Shown here piece after piece: positions 53,608-63,900 of a stretch of DNA of 64,000 nt. Position 1 is the first letter of the stretch. Each line of letters opens with the position of its first letter. Source of the DNA: Leeuwenhoekiella polynyae (GTDB lineage Bacteria; Bacteroidota; Bacteroidia; Flavobacteriales; Flavobacteriaceae); the NCBI RefSeq assembly GCF_004104075.1, contig NZ_QOVK01000001.1, forward strand, positions 682,001 to 746,000, in the 5' to 3' direction. The position numbers and the translations under genes are program-made. The notes under the pieces were generated by a model. The model saw nothing but the letters and a program-made list of their open reading frames with translations. It was not told where the DNA came from and did not search any database.

Positions 53608-54795
53608 CTATACCGAATCTTGCTCTTTAGCTGCCTTGCGCTCTTCTCGTTCTTGTTGTCGTGCAGCTCTTCTGGCTTCCCTTTTTTCTTTACCGGTTAA
53701 GGTAGTTTCTTCCTTAAAAGCATCTTTAAACTCTATAGAATCGTCAGTTTCTCCCTTAAATGCTTTGATCCAGGCATTTTTTAAAATCCCTCCGATCGTT
53801 GGCCATACACCGGCTTTGATATTATTTAAATCCCCGGAAAGTGGTATTTCGGTAGCTAAGGTATCGGTACGCTGATTTTTGAGTGCAAATTTGAAAAAGC
53901 CGATAAACCCTTCCCATAGGGTTTCCAAGAAACCATCTTCTTTGCCTATGAGTTTAGAATCTATTAACAGGGGCTTCATATAGCCTTTCAGGTAACCGTC
54001 TGCAATAGCGATCTCGCTGTAAAACTCTACCGTACCGCTGTCAAAATCTATTCCGGCATAATAGTTTGTAAAATCGTTAAGCGCTGTGGCATTGGCTTGT
54101 TGCAGGGAAAGCTCTATATCCATATCAGGAATTTCTTTAAGGATGTTGAGCGCACCACCTAGTTGTACTTTTCCTCCACCAAAAGAAATTCCGGTCGCCT
54201 TAATAGGAGAGGGGAGCACCCGATTTTGTTCTACCACGTTACGCAAATTGTCTGCGGTGAGTTCGAGATTTTCTATTGAAAGGTCCACGTTAGGGTCTGC
54301 AGCGAGTTGCACAAAAGCCAGTTTCCCATCGTGTACCTCAAAATGATTTATTTCGAGAGGAACAATATCTGTAATCGCTTTGGTCCAGTCTTCTACGTCG
54401 GCATCACCTTCTGATGCAGTTGCTTGCTGATCTTCAAAAACATAGATGATCTCCGGACTAAGCATCTTAATTTCAGAAACAATTTTACCTTTGAAGATTG
54501 ATTTCCATTCCACCGAAATATCGGTTTTAGGAAAGTTTAAAAAAGGAACCTGCGTGTCTGCATTTACTTTGTTGAGGTAAAGACCATCAATGACATACGC
54601 CCCACGGTACAAAGAAATATCTATATCTGCTACCTGACCGTAATAGCCCGGGATATCGGCCAATACTTTATTTATATAATTTTTAACCAGAGTGGGAAGA
54701 TAAATTCTGAATGCAATTAAAAGTATGATCAGCACTATGGGAATCACATATCTTTTTTTCTTGTAGCGCGATCTTTTCGCCTCTGAATCTGCCAT
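53608..54795 (-). CDS. DUF748/AsmA-like inner-membrane protein
   Basis: The 395-aa protein has one N-terminal helix (YVIPIVLIILLIAFRIYLP), then the AsmA/DUF748-type region (YYGQVADIDISLYRGAYVIDG and repeated beta strands with LNIPDM-like sequences). The C-terminus is highly charged and Glu/Arg-rich (KEKREARRAARQQEREERK), possibly disordered. AsmA-like proteins are thought to help lipids cross the periplasm. It is probably a separate unit: 149 bases separate it from the start of the downstream 180-aa gene and 114 from the barstar-like gene. Confidence 0.75.
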   Translation of the reverse strand: MADSEAKRSRYKKKRYVIPIVLIILLIAFRIYLPTLVKNYINKVLADIPGYYGQVADIDISLYRGAYVIDGLYLNKVNADTQVPFLNFPKTDISVEWKSIFKGKIVSEIKMLSPEIIYVFEDQQATASEGDADVEDWTKAITDIVPLEINHFEVHDGKLAFVQLAADPNVDLSIENLELTADNLRNVVEQNRVLPSPIKATGISFGGGKVQLGGALNILKEIPDMDIELSLQQANATALNDFTNYYAGIDFDSGTVEFYSEIAIADGYLKGYMKPLLIDSKLIGKEDGFLETLWEGFIGFFKFALKNQRTDTLATEIPLSGDLNNIKAGVWPTIGGILKNAWIKAFKGETDDSIEFKDAFKEETTLTGKEKREARRAARQQEREERKAAKEQDSV

Positions 54796-54908
54796 GATGT
54801 AGCGTTTGAAGCTGCCAAGTTATTAAGCTTCTTAGAAAAATGTGCACTGCTTAACGGAATATTAAGCTTTAAGCGCGCTTTTAAATCGCCTAGGCAGACA
54901 ACATGGTT

Positions 54909-55334
54909 TTAATCGAGGATGAGTCGTATGTTTTTATGGTCTGCAAATAGATCGAGTAGAATCTTAAAAAGTGTTTCTCCCTGATCATTTTCTAATGCGG
55001 TTATCTTGTTATGTACCCATTGGATGTTATAGGGATTACGGATATCAGTTTTATTGGCACCGCCAAAGGGTTCAATACCCCGAGGTAGTTTACTCTGATA
55101 GAAATCCCGAGTGGCTTCGAAGCCCAAGTCTTGTTTGCTTTTATGTGCATGCTTCCAAATTAACACTACCGGATGCTTCCCAAAACCGGAATAGAGTACA
55201 TCATTGAGTGCATCCAGATTGTGTGTCGGTTTCCAATTCGGAAGAAAAGGCATCACTTGATACAGATCTATATAAAAACCTTCTAGAGAATTAAAGCGAG
55301 CAGCGTTTAAGGTATAGACCTTGGGCTTTTGCAT
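54909..55334 (-). CDS. Barstar-like (RNase inhibitor) protein
   Basis: The 141-aa protein resembles barstar: FNSLEGFYIDLYQVM, then WKPTHNLDALNDVLYSGFG around residues 34-52, where the Asn-Leu-Asp-Ala-Leu-x-D pattern is typical of the family. Barstars inhibit ribonucleases by covering the active site. It has an extra ~45 C-terminal residues beyond the barstar core. No barnase-like ribonuclease or other toxin is encoded within the window near it, so it is an orphan by position. A role as an inhibitor of a chromosomal or incoming RNase is possible. Confidence 0.72.
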   Translation of the reverse strand: MQKPKVYTLNAARFNSLEGFYIDLYQVMPFLPNWKPTHNLDALNDVLYSGFGKHPVVLIWKHAHKSKQDLGFEATRDFYQSKLPRGIEPFGGANKTDIRNPYNIQWVHNKITALENDQGETLFKILLDLFADHKNIRLILD

Positions 55335-55354
55335 GGCGTTTAGAGCGTTAGATT

Positions 55355-55984
55355 TTAATTAGATAATTCTGAATAAGTATAGTACTCATTCAAGTATGAA
55401 AGGTATTGTATGGCTATTATGAGTCTCCAATAATTAGCTTTAAAAGCTATAGTTCGCTGCTCATCATAATTGATTATTAAGCTTCTAAATATAAATGATG
55501 GAGGTAGATCACCTGCAGCTAAAACCTTACTCACATAGGTTTTTACATCTTTGTCAGAAAGCCTTTTTAGTAGAGCGAGATACTTTCCTGAGGTATTAAT
55601 AGAGAAGGAATTATAAATAATGGGTTCATCAAATCTCACGCCGTTATAGGATCTATAAGCTGTTGCCTTACTATTTACCCATAACTCTTTTTTTGTAGAC
55701 AGCGAGAGCCTATTGAGTTGTTCTTTAAGTTCAACTTTGTCGAAAAGAATTTTGGTTATAGAGTCTGGTCTTAGTGCTGTATATTGAAAAAATCGCAAGT
55801 AAGAAGTATTGAGATTGGTTTGTGGTTTTTTTATACCAGTTTCAAAGTAGTCTACCAGTGTATTCATTTCTGAAGCTTCAGTGTGATCAAATCCCTGATG
55901 TAAAAGCATCTTTTTTACAGAAGTTCTTTGAGATGAGCACGAAGTGAAAATAACAACTAGTATTAGTAAGAGTGAGCGTTTCAT
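55355..55984 (-). CDS. Hypothetical lipoprotein (209 aa)
   Basis: I start at the ATG giving MKRSLLLILVVIFTSC; a TTG two codons upstream is less likely. The lipobox Cys lies at ~16. The rest is charged, mainly helical sequence, for example ASEMNTLVDYFETGIKKP, with no motif I recognise. It is near the barstar-like gene (20 bases between) and on the same strand, so the two may form a unit. The function is unknown. Confidence 0.62.
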   Translation of the reverse strand: MKRSLLLILVVIFTSCSSQRTSVKKMLLHQGFDHTEASEMNTLVDYFETGIKKPQTNLNTSYLRFFQYTALRPDSITKILFDKVELKEQLNRLSLSTKKELWVNSKATAYRSYNGVRFDEPIIYNSFSINTSGKYLALLKRLSDKDVKTYVSKVLAAGDLPPSFIFRSLIINYDEQRTIAFKANYWRLIIAIQYLSYLNEYYTYSELSN

Positions 55985-56053
55985 TTTCAAAGCGAGAAAT
56001 ACCTTATATGTTTTAACAAGTATAGTATTTTAAAAGTGAAAAAGGACCTACAA

Positions 56054-56392
56054 TCAAACACCAACCTCCGGTTGTTTTTTAGGATCGCTATCTTCTATTA
56101 TGATCTCTGGGGCCTGCCTTTCCCAGGATCTTTTGAAATAGTAGTAGAGTAAATAGGTACAGGCAATACCAAAAGGAAGGAGCATCAGACTCAGCAGAAA
56201 ATCATTGATCGTATCAAAATAACCCGGAGCAATAAGCTCTATAAAAATACCTAATAGTATGCCTGAAACAACAGCACCCACATAATAGGCAACAATGCCC
56301 AGCATGGCAAAACCCCATTTGCTTTTACCGTGAGCTTCTGCTAATTGATAATAGTATTTTCCGATCCAGTAGAGTAAAATTAATCCGATCAT
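56054..56392 (-). CDS. Small inner-membrane protein (112 aa)
   Basis: There are about three hydrophobic segments: MIGLILLYWIGKYYYQLA, then FAMLGIVAYYVGAVVSGILLG and FLLSMLLPFGIACTYLLYY. The C-terminus is acidic and soluble (EDSDPKKQPEVGV). I recognise no family with certainty. It is separated from neighbouring genes by 69 bases (downstream) and 119 bases (upstream). Confidence 0.6.
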   Translation of the reverse strand: MIGLILLYWIGKYYYQLAEAHGKSKWGFAMLGIVAYYVGAVVSGILLGIFIELIAPGYFDTINDFLLSLMLLPFGIACTYLLYYYFKRSWERQAPEIIIEDSDPKKQPEVGV

Positions 56393-56511
56393 AGAGGGTG
56401 TCTGCTTGTTTTTTTAATCTTTTGAAAAGTGTAGCTCTTCGCTGCACAACCCTGGTATTCTTGAGCGGTTAACAATGGAATCATGCAGCTTGTTCTTCTT
56501 CAATAAGAAAA

Positions 56512-57114
56512 CTAGTTTAGTTCTTCAATTATAATATCCTTCCATTTCACTTTTATTCCACCTCCTGAATGAATTTGTAAAGCGATAGAACCCACTCCTT
56601 TCCCAATTTTATCATCAGCAATTGAAACCATTTCCTCACCGTTTAGCCAGGAAGTTAATTCATTACCTACCACTCTAATTTTCATAGCATTCCATTCTCC
56701 TTCTTTTAATACCTCTTCTTTTTCAGCAGTTGGTTTAATCAGCCATCCTCTGCCGTAAGACTCGTAGACACCACCTGTGTGCATTCCTTTTGGAGCCACT
56801 TCTACCTGCCAACCTGAAACTTTAGTCCCTTCAATTGTAGAACGAATAAAAACTCCGCTATTACCGTCTGCTTCTTGCTTAAATTTTAAGGTTAGAACAT
56901 AATCTTTGTACTGTTTATCTGTTGCCAAATAACCGTATTCTTGATCCGGGCCACTTTCACAAACCAATAAACCATCCTCAACATACCATTTTTCAGTACC
57001 ATAGTTTGTCCAACCCTCTAAATTCGTTCCATTGAACAACGACTTTTTCTGAGCATGCAATTGAAATCCGTAACTGAAAATCATCATTAAAGCTGCTAAA
57101 ACTATTTTTCTCAT
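56512..57114 (-). CDS. DUF1080 (3-keto-disaccharide hydrolase-like) secreted protein
   Basis: The 200-aa protein has a signal peptide (MRKIVLAALMMIFSYGFQLHAQ) and a single DUF1080 concanavalin-like beta-sandwich. The conserved start LFNGTNLEGWTNYGTEKWYVEDG and GNSGVFIRS at ~95-103 are present, with a C-terminal GSIALQIHSGGGIKVKWKDI. Members act on carbohydrates, including 3-keto-glucosides, in the periplasm. There is no glycan-uptake gene next to it on the minus strand. It could supply a sugar-binding or hydrolytic step for the second SusC locus that starts at 59 kb, but this is an inference from distance only. Confidence 0.82.
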   Translation of the reverse strand: MRKIVLAALMMIFSYGFQLHAQKKSLFNGTNLEGWTNYGTEKWYVEDGLLVCESGPDQEYGYLATDKQYKDYVLTLKFKQEADGNSGVFIRSTIEGTKVSGWQVEVAPKGMHTGGVYESYGRGWLIKPTAEKEEVLKEGEWNAMKIRVVGNELTSWLNGEEMVSIADDKIGKGVGSIALQIHSGGGIKVKWKDIIIEELN

Positions 57115-57640
57115 TTTACTCTATTTTTTACTTGATAACCGACATTTAAATGCTCCGAGATTTGTCTCGTTCAGTTTAATGCTTCGCGGGCCTGCCTTTG
57201 TCGGCAGACAGGCTTGCGCCGAAGTAGTTTACTAATTCGTAAATTACGAATATTTTTCACTTAAATCTTAAACACTAACATTTCTATGTATCACATCTGC
57301 TAACCAGAGATATCAGGAAGTTTCCTGATTATCATTACTAATGATACATCGTATCAATCAAGTACCCTTACGGAATTCCCTATTCCCTCTAAAAATAATG
57401 CCACTTCAAGCAGTATTTGCTTTCCGTTTCTTCCAAGTTCAGGTCTCTTTTCGTTGGGTGCAAGGTGTACTTTTGAAGAACTGCATCCCTTGATTGGGGA
57501 ACGTTGCGATTACGTGAAAACCCGTAATACCGAACCAAACCCCTGAAATTTTCGATTGAGTATATAAAAACAAGAGGTCTTACTACTCGTTTTTTGAAAG
57601 GAGGAGCTTAAAAAGTTCAATAAGCCTAATCGCCTCAAGG
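57115..57640. other. Non-coding gap with hairpins
   Basis: This 526-base stretch has no gene I can support. A short hairpin lies at 57156-57169 (CGAGA, TTTG, TCTCG). A longer imperfect hairpin lies at 57182-57224, with outer arms CTTCG/CGAAG and inner GCCTG/CAGGC. TTACG-N8-CGTAA is at 57510-57527. The first two look like an intergenic repeat element. The rest shows weak, low-complexity features, possibly a degraded gene. Confidence 0.5.
57156..57224. repeat. Composite hairpin element (REP-like)
   Basis: Two adjacent hairpins, the second G+C-richer than its surroundings, recall the GCCTGCC/GGCAGGC-type intergenic repeats of flavobacteria. Only one copy is seen in this window. Confidence 0.35.
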
Positions 57641-58039
57641 TTAAAGATAGGATTTTACGAGTTTTTCTATGATTATGTTTATACGATTCCTTTCTTCCTC
57701 CTGAGTAGAATCTAATACGCGTAATTGTATGCAGGTGTAATCATTGATTAATTTTACAACCAAGAAATATCTAGAGTTTTTGATATGACTTCGATTTATA
57801 GAAATTTTTGTTGGTTGTATTATAGAACTTTCTTTTTTTGATTTAAAAGGATCCCAAGAACTGACCACTTGTAAAGCTTCTGGATTATTTGATTTTAATT
57901 GGTTCATTAACGGAGTTATGTCAACAAAATCTATTTTTTTCTCAATTTCATTTTGATAAAATGAACTGACTAGAATACGATTGGCTTTATTTACCGCTCT
58001 ATTGGTAAAACTTTGATTTCCTGAATACTGTAAATGCAT
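57641..58039 (-). CDS. Unknown protein (132 aa), paralogue of the protein at 33.2 kb
   Basis: The soluble, charged 132-aa protein is related along most of its length to the product of 33187-33597: MHLQYSGNQ, FYQNEIE, SWDPFKSKKE, ISINRSHIKNSRYF and the C-terminal IEKLVKSYL match comparable segments. No signal peptide or known motif is seen. Like its paralogue it stands alone on the minus strand, between a gene-poor stretch and a signalling locus. The function is unknown. Confidence 0.6.
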   Translation of the reverse strand: MHLQYSGNQSFTNRAVNKANRILVSSFYQNEIEKKIDFVDITPLMNQLKSNNPEALQVVSSWDPFKSKKESSIIQPTKISINRSHIKNSRYFLVVKLINDYTCIQLRVLDSTQEEERNRINIIIEKLVKSYL

Positions 58040-59002
58040 ACTGTTGCGATTTGAGGTTTATAAACGTAAACAATTAGAGTCTAAAGTTAACATTTAAAGC
58101 GCTGAATTTCAGTTAAATAAAGTTTGTGTTGCGAAATTTTTATATATGAAAGAATAGCTTATTGTAATGATAATTTATCTTTTTAGAAGAGTAGTTTTGA
58201 AAGAATTTTATGTGATTCACAATATTTTAAGATTTTCAGAATCAACTGTTTTTCTTGTGCATGATTGAAAATTCTTCCTAATCGTGTTGGCAGCTCTTAA
58301 AAAGAAAATTTTAAAGCACGATAATTTGTCTAATCTATTATAGATGATCCCTTGTCTTGTGTTCTTGAGAAAAAGTGTGAGTAAAAAGGCTATTAACCTT
58401 ACTTCCTATCTAATGAGGGGTGACAAAGATTAATTTCTTCTAAAATATTTTTATAAACGAGACATTTAGCACCAGCAAAATTCTTTCCGTAATACTAGTT
58501 TTTAGATTGTATTAATGAGGCAATTTTAGCGTGTCGTAAGCACTAGAACTTCTTAGAAATATATCTTCTTACAGGTTAGAGAGTCGTTTGAAATTCTATT
58601 GATAAACTTGATTTACTTTCTAATAGAATATTTTAAATTCATTCAAAAAATGGATAAAAATAGGGGCAGAAATACAGAACTTGTTTTTTGAAGTCAAAAC
58701 AATATAAAAAAGAATTTTTATACCTAGTAATGGACAAACCCTATAAAACTATATAATTGATTAAATGAATCCGTTTTTTTTGAACTATAGTATTGTGAGA
58801 CGTTTAACGGTATTGCTACATTTTTTCCACAAAACTTTGTCAATTTAAATAACATAAGAAATGAAATGTGCCGTAGTGCATATGAAAAAGGAGATTTTTA
58901 GATTTAAAGAATTTAAAAAAGTATGATTGAAATATGCTATAATGGTAATTTTACTCCTCTGAAAATGGCTATTTCCTAAAAATACATTTACAGTATTTAT
59001 CC
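58040..59002. other. Gene-poor A+T-rich gap
   Basis: This is about 960 bases with no coding frame of reasonable length on either strand. There is no tRNA, transposase fragment or clear terminator that I can support. It precedes the ECF sigma gene, so its right part must hold that promoter. It may contain the remains of decayed genes, but I cannot name any. Confidence 0.45.
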
Positions 59003-59584
59003 GTGTTGTATTTTGCGTTTTCTCAATTATCTTTAACAATTAAATCTGATAGAACCTATTTGAATACTAATGAAGCTTTCATAAAATCTGTTTTCCAAAA
59101 GGAATATAAGGCGTTATGTATTTATGCATATGGGTATCTACTTGATAAGGATGATGCACAAGATATTGTACAAGATGTTTTTGTTAGATTATTAGAGTCC
59201 GATAATTTAGATCATATAAATAATCTCAAAGCATATATAAAAACAAGTATTTATCACAGTTGTTTAAAAGAAATGCGTAATAAATCAAAAACCAACTCTT
59301 TAACTCCTGTAGAAGATCGCATCGCTTCAATAGCTCTTACCCAAGAAGCAAAGTTTATAAAAGAAGAGGAGTCTCAGCTTCTTTTGAACGAATTGCAGTT
59401 ATTACCAAAAGAATGTCGTAAAGCGTTTGAGCTTTGTGTTTTGTACGGATATAAATACACAGAAGCAGCAGATAGTCTCAACATTTCTAAAAATACCATC
59501 AAAACACAAATTAAAAAAGCATATAAGATCTTACGTGAGTCGATGAGGATTGCTCAGGTTTTATGGTTGTTTGCTGGCTTTTAA
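59003..59584 (+). CDS. ECF-type RNA polymerase sigma factor (FecI-like)
   Basis: The protein has sigma region 2 (EYKALCIYAYGYLLDKDDAQDIVQDVF, about residues 34-60) and region 4 (ELQLLPKECRKAF, then YTEAADSLNISKNTIKTQIKKAYK at ~152-175). It is the size of ECF sigma factors tied to FecR anti-sigma genes in Bacteroidetes. No ATG lies between the upstream in-frame stop (58946) and region 2. GTG at 59003, TTG at 59006 or TTG at 59060 are candidate starts; the last gives a more usual length (174 aa). The FecR-type gene is 101 bases downstream. It should activate the locus headed by the STN-SusC gene. Confidence 0.82.
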   Translation: MLYFAFSQLSLTIKSDRTYLNTNEAFIKSVFQKEYKALCIYAYGYLLDKDDAQDIVQDVFVRLLESDNLDHINNLKAYIKTSIYHSCLKEMRNKSKTNSLTPVEDRIASIALTQEAKFIKEEESQLLLNELQLLPKECRKAFELCVLYGYKYTEAADSLNISKNTIKTQIKKAYKILRESMRIAQVLWLFAGF

Positions 59585-59685
59585 ATGTTAAATTTTTACT
59601 TTTTGTAAATATTTTAGGAATTCGAGTCACCCCAAAGTAATTCCTCCGGCTCTTATTAGTAGAACCCTTAATTAAAGTGGTTACT

Positions 59686-60840
59686 ATGCAAGGAGAACTA
59701 GATATTCTGATAAAGAAACTCAACGGTAGTTTAAATTCCAAGGAAGCGGTTTTATTTGACAACTGGATTAACCAATCTGTTGAAAATAAAAAGTTTTACG
59801 AGAAACTACTTTTGCTTAAATCACAAGGAGGTGATTTACAAGAGTTACATAATCTTGATACCCACAACGCCTGGGAAGCGGTTTTAAATAAGGTTGAAAG
59901 TCGCAAGACTGTTGTTCAAATGCCAGTTCATAAAAAGTTGAGCTTTTGGCATTACGCTGCTGTTGCCGCTGTAGCCGGTATATTGATTACTTTAAATTTT
60001 GTGTATCGTCCGTTTAAAAATGTTACAGACTATACGAATACACTGAGTATAGAGACTGAAGACGGAGCAATAGAAGTTATTGAGTCAGAAAGCAGTATCC
60101 AACTATTTGATGAAGCCGGAACACAAATCGCATCTCAACAAGCGGACACCTTAAGCTATAAATTTTCACAAGCTAAAAAAGCAATTGCTTACAATACTTT
60201 GAATGTGCCCCATGGTAATACGTTTACTTTAAAACTAGGTGATGGTTCTGTTGTGCGTCTTAATGCAGGAAGCCGACTTACTTATCCGGTTAATTTTAAA
60301 CCGGGACAAGAGCGTTTGCTTTCGTTAAAAGGAGAGGCCTATTTTATGGTGAGTAAAAGCAAAAAACAGCCTTTTATTATAAATACACATGGAGTTAATG
60401 TAGAGGTACTGGGAACATCCTTTAATATCAATTCCTATAGTGAAGATAACACTGTGGCAGTAGCTCTTGTTGAAGGTTCTGTCAAAATGTATGATGATTT
60501 AGATAAAGACTCTCAATCAATTATACTTTCACCAAATCAATTAGGATTGTATACCAAACAAGAAGCAACTCTACACGTAACCGATGCTGATATGTGGGAG
60601 CATACAGCTTGGTTAGCTGGACGTTTAATTATAAGAGATGCTTCATTCTCTGATATCCTAAAGAAAATCGAACGTAAATACGGTGTGAGGGTAATCAATA
60701 AAAACACTACGATTAAAGAGGAACGTTTTAACGCCAGTTTTGATGTAGAAACCGTAACCGAAGTGTTGGAAGCGTTTGCTATAGATACCCCATTCAATTT
60801 TACGTATAAAGATAATATGATAACAATAACAGATATATAA
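59686..60840 (+). CDS. FecR-family anti-sigma factor
   Basis: I take the ATG at 59686; a GTG three codons upstream is possible. The 384-aa protein has an N-terminal anti-sigma part (LNGSLNSKEAVLFDNWI), a single membrane helix (~88-108, in WHYAAVAAVAGILITLNFVY), a FecR domain (NVPHGNTFTLKLGDGSVVRL at ~175-194) and the C-terminal DUF4974 domain (LIIRDASFSDILKKIERKYG). It should hold the upstream sigma factor inactive until signalled by the STN domain of the following SusC. Confidence 0.9.
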   Translation: MQGELDILIKKLNGSLNSKEAVLFDNWINQSVENKKFYEKLLLLKSQGGDLQELHNLDTHNAWEAVLNKVESRKTVVQMPVHKKLSFWHYAAVAAVAGILITLNFVYRPFKNVTDYTNTLSIETEDGAIEVIESESSIQLFDEAGTQIASQQADTLSYKFSQAKKAIAYNTLNVPHGNTFTLKLGDGSVVRLNAGSRLTYPVNFKPGQERLLSLKGEAYFMVSKSKKQPFIINTHGVNVEVLGTSFNINSYSEDNTVAVALVEGSVKMYDDLDKDSQSIILSPNQLGLYTKQEATLHVTDADMWEHTAWLAGRLIIRDASFSDILKKIERKYGVRVINKNTTIKEERFNASFDVETVTEVLEAFAIDTPFNFTYKDNMITITDI

Positions 60841-60845
60841 AAAAG

Positions 60846-60875
60846 GATCAGGAAATGCGTCAACATTCCCTGATC
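60846..60875 (+). terminator. Hairpin between fecR-type gene and STN-SusC gene
   Basis: The stem GATCAGG-A-AATG against CATT-C-CCTGATC has one mismatch and a 6-base loop. No T-run follows, so it may lower readthrough or affect RNA processing rather than fully terminate. Confidence 0.4.
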
Positions 60876-60927
60876 TAATAAATGTAAGTCAACTAGTTCA
60901 AATTAATTAACCTAACACTGTAAATGT

Positions 60928-63900
60928 ATGAAAATACCTATTTGTACAAGGCATGTAATGTCTTGTTTCCAACAACATTCTTTAGCGATGAAACTAACTA
61001 CGCTATTATTGTTTGCTTCCCTATTTAGTTTACAAGCAAACTCTTATTCCCAACGGCTTAAGGTTACACTTAATCTCAACCATGTAAGTGTGCAAGAAGT
61101 TTTGGAGCAAATCGAGGAAAGTACTGCCTATAAATTTATCTACAATGTAAAAACATTTGATACAGATAAATTATTGAATATCAATTTTAATGAAGAAGAA
61201 ATTCAGGTTGTTCTTGATCAGATTTTGGCCAGTACACATACAGATTATGTTATTCGGAAAAATCTGATTGTACTTAAGCCTTCTCCACAAGTAGCTGTAA
61301 GCGCATTAATAGAGGCATCAAAAAATGCGATGCAAATGCAGATCACGGGTACAGTACAGGATAGTAAAGGAGTTATGCTCCCCGGGGTCACTGTAAAAAT
61401 CAAAGATTCACAAAAAGGTGTTTCTACAGATTTTGACGGGAACTATTCAATTACTGCAGACCCTGAAGCGACCCTTGTTTTTTCATATGTAGGTTTTGAA
61501 ACTTTAGAGACTACTATTGACGGTCGCAACCAAATTGATATTACGCTTAAAGAATCACTTGAAGAAATGAGCGAGGTTGTTGTAATAGGATATGGGCAGG
61601 TGAAAAAAGAAAACATTACCGGCTCGGTAGGTATTGTTGATATGGAAAGTTTTCAAAATCAAGCACCGACTATCAATATCGATCAGGGTCTGCAAGGTCT
61701 CGTTGCGGGTGTAAATGTGAGTTCGCCTAGTGGTCAACCAGGCTCGGCTTCCAAAATACGCATACGTGGAACCACTTCGCTTTTTGGGTCTAATCAACCG
61801 TTATATGTAATTGATGGAATTCCTGTTGTATCGGAAAGTAATATTCCTATTGGAGGAACTGAAGGTGGTAATCTGGGGCAGGAATTGGACAATCAGGGGT
61901 TGAGTACTCCTATTGGTAATATTAATCCCAGTGATATCAAATCGATCACGGTTTTAAAGGATGCATCTGCAGCAGCAATATATGGCTCACGAGCTGCTAA
62001 TGGTGTAATTGTAATTACTACAAAACAAGGAACCAAAGACGGCAAAACTCAATTTGAGTTTAGTGCTTCAACAACTGTTCAAAATACACCTACTCTAGAT
62101 GTGCTTAATGCAGACCAATTTAAGGATGTGTGGCTTACAGCTGTAAATAACAGTTCGAGTACAGATGCTTTTTCACAAAGTATACGAGATGGTTCTTATT
62201 TTGGTACAGCAAACACAAATTGGGAAGAAGAACTTAATCCTTCAAATCAGGTGTCTTCAAATTACAACTTGAGTATACGTGGTGGAAATGCAACCACACA
62301 GTATTCAACGTCAATGTCTGCACTTAATGAGCAAGGCGCATTAGAAGGAGCGGCTAGAAAACGTTATACCTTAAATTTAAATTTGAATACGAAGGCTACC
62401 GAAAAGTGGAGTTTTGGCACACGTCTACAAACGACTTATTCTGATCAGGATGCGGCAGATTCCGGTTTGTTTGATCGTATTTATGTCTATAGACCAGATC
62501 TACCTGTTTTTGATGAAGAGGGTAACTATTCATTTTCAGATGGTTATAATTTAGAAAATCCAAAAGCACTATCACAAGCGGTAAACAGTAATAAGACATT
62601 TTTATTTCTAGGAACATTTTTTACCCAATTAGAACTTGTAGAAGGGCTCAAGGCTGAAACTCGATTATCAATTAACTATAATACCGGAAAGCAAAATAGT
62701 TATTACCCAGAGTTTTTATCTCGTGGTGGGTGGAGTCGCCTGCAAGGTGATGGCGATGGGTATGCACAAGATAGTAGAGCAGAATCTTCTGTAGTGCAAT
62801 GGAATTCAAATCTTACGTATTCTAAAACATTTAATGACTTACACAGTATAGAGAGTGTACTAGGTACAACTTTCGAAAAAGTAAGTTCTTCTTATAATAA
62901 AGCTTTTGGTGAAGGGTATAGCAATGGGGTTTTAAGTAATGTGAGCAGTGCTACCTCTAGCAATGGTGGGCTCTCAACAAGCCAAGGATCTGGTTTACAT
63001 TCCTATTTCGGTCGTGTACATTATGATTATGACGATCGTTACTTACTAACACTTTTGGGACGTGTAGATGGTTCTTCAAAGTTTGCTGTAGAAAATAAAT
63101 ATGCATTTTTCCCAGCGGCTGCTGTTGCCTGGAGAGCAACAGAGGAAAGCTTTTTAAAGAATAATAAAACCTTAAATAATTTAAAATTTAAAGCGAGTTT
63201 AGGTACTACAGGACAGCAAGATTTTGGTGCTTACCAGTGGCGCACTCTTTACGAAACCTATTTCTATGCAGGAAGCGCTGTGATTTTAACCCAATTGGGT
63301 AATGATAAATTAAAGTGGGAAACAACTCAGCAACTTGATTTCGGTATAGAGTTTGGCCTTTTAAATAACCGTATTTCGGGTGAATTGGGTTACTATGAGA
63401 AGAACACGAAGGATGCTATTTTTAATGTCATACCCCCAGGAAATACCGGGTCAGGTACAATTTTAGCAAACGTAGGAGAAACCCAAAATAAAGGTTTAGA
63501 GCTTTTAGTAAACTTTAATGTAATACGCGCTAAAGATTTTTCCTGGGACCTACGGATCAACGCTACCAAAAACAGTAATAAGTTGGTAAAGATATCGGAT
63601 GATTATAAAGACGATGAAGGTTTTGTAACTGGAATTCCCGGTAATGGTGGGCGCCTACGTGAAGGAAGCCCGATAGGTTTGATTTACGGGTATGTTGCAG
63701 AAGGAATTTTTCAAGATCAGGTAACAATTGATGGGTTAAACTCCAGTGCTCCGGGTGGAGTCTATCAAGATGAGGAGACCTCACCAGGAGATATTCGTTT
63801 TAAAGATATCTCAGGCCCAGACGGTATTCCCGATGGCATAATATCATCTTTTGATCAACAAGTGATAGGAGATGCGCGACCAGATGTTTATGGAGGTTTT

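Noticed and set aside
57405-57510. Short frame MPLQAVFAFRFFQVQ... in the non-coding gap
   Set aside because: About 31 codons with no promoter, ribosome site or recognisable motif; it could be a relic but cannot be called a gene.
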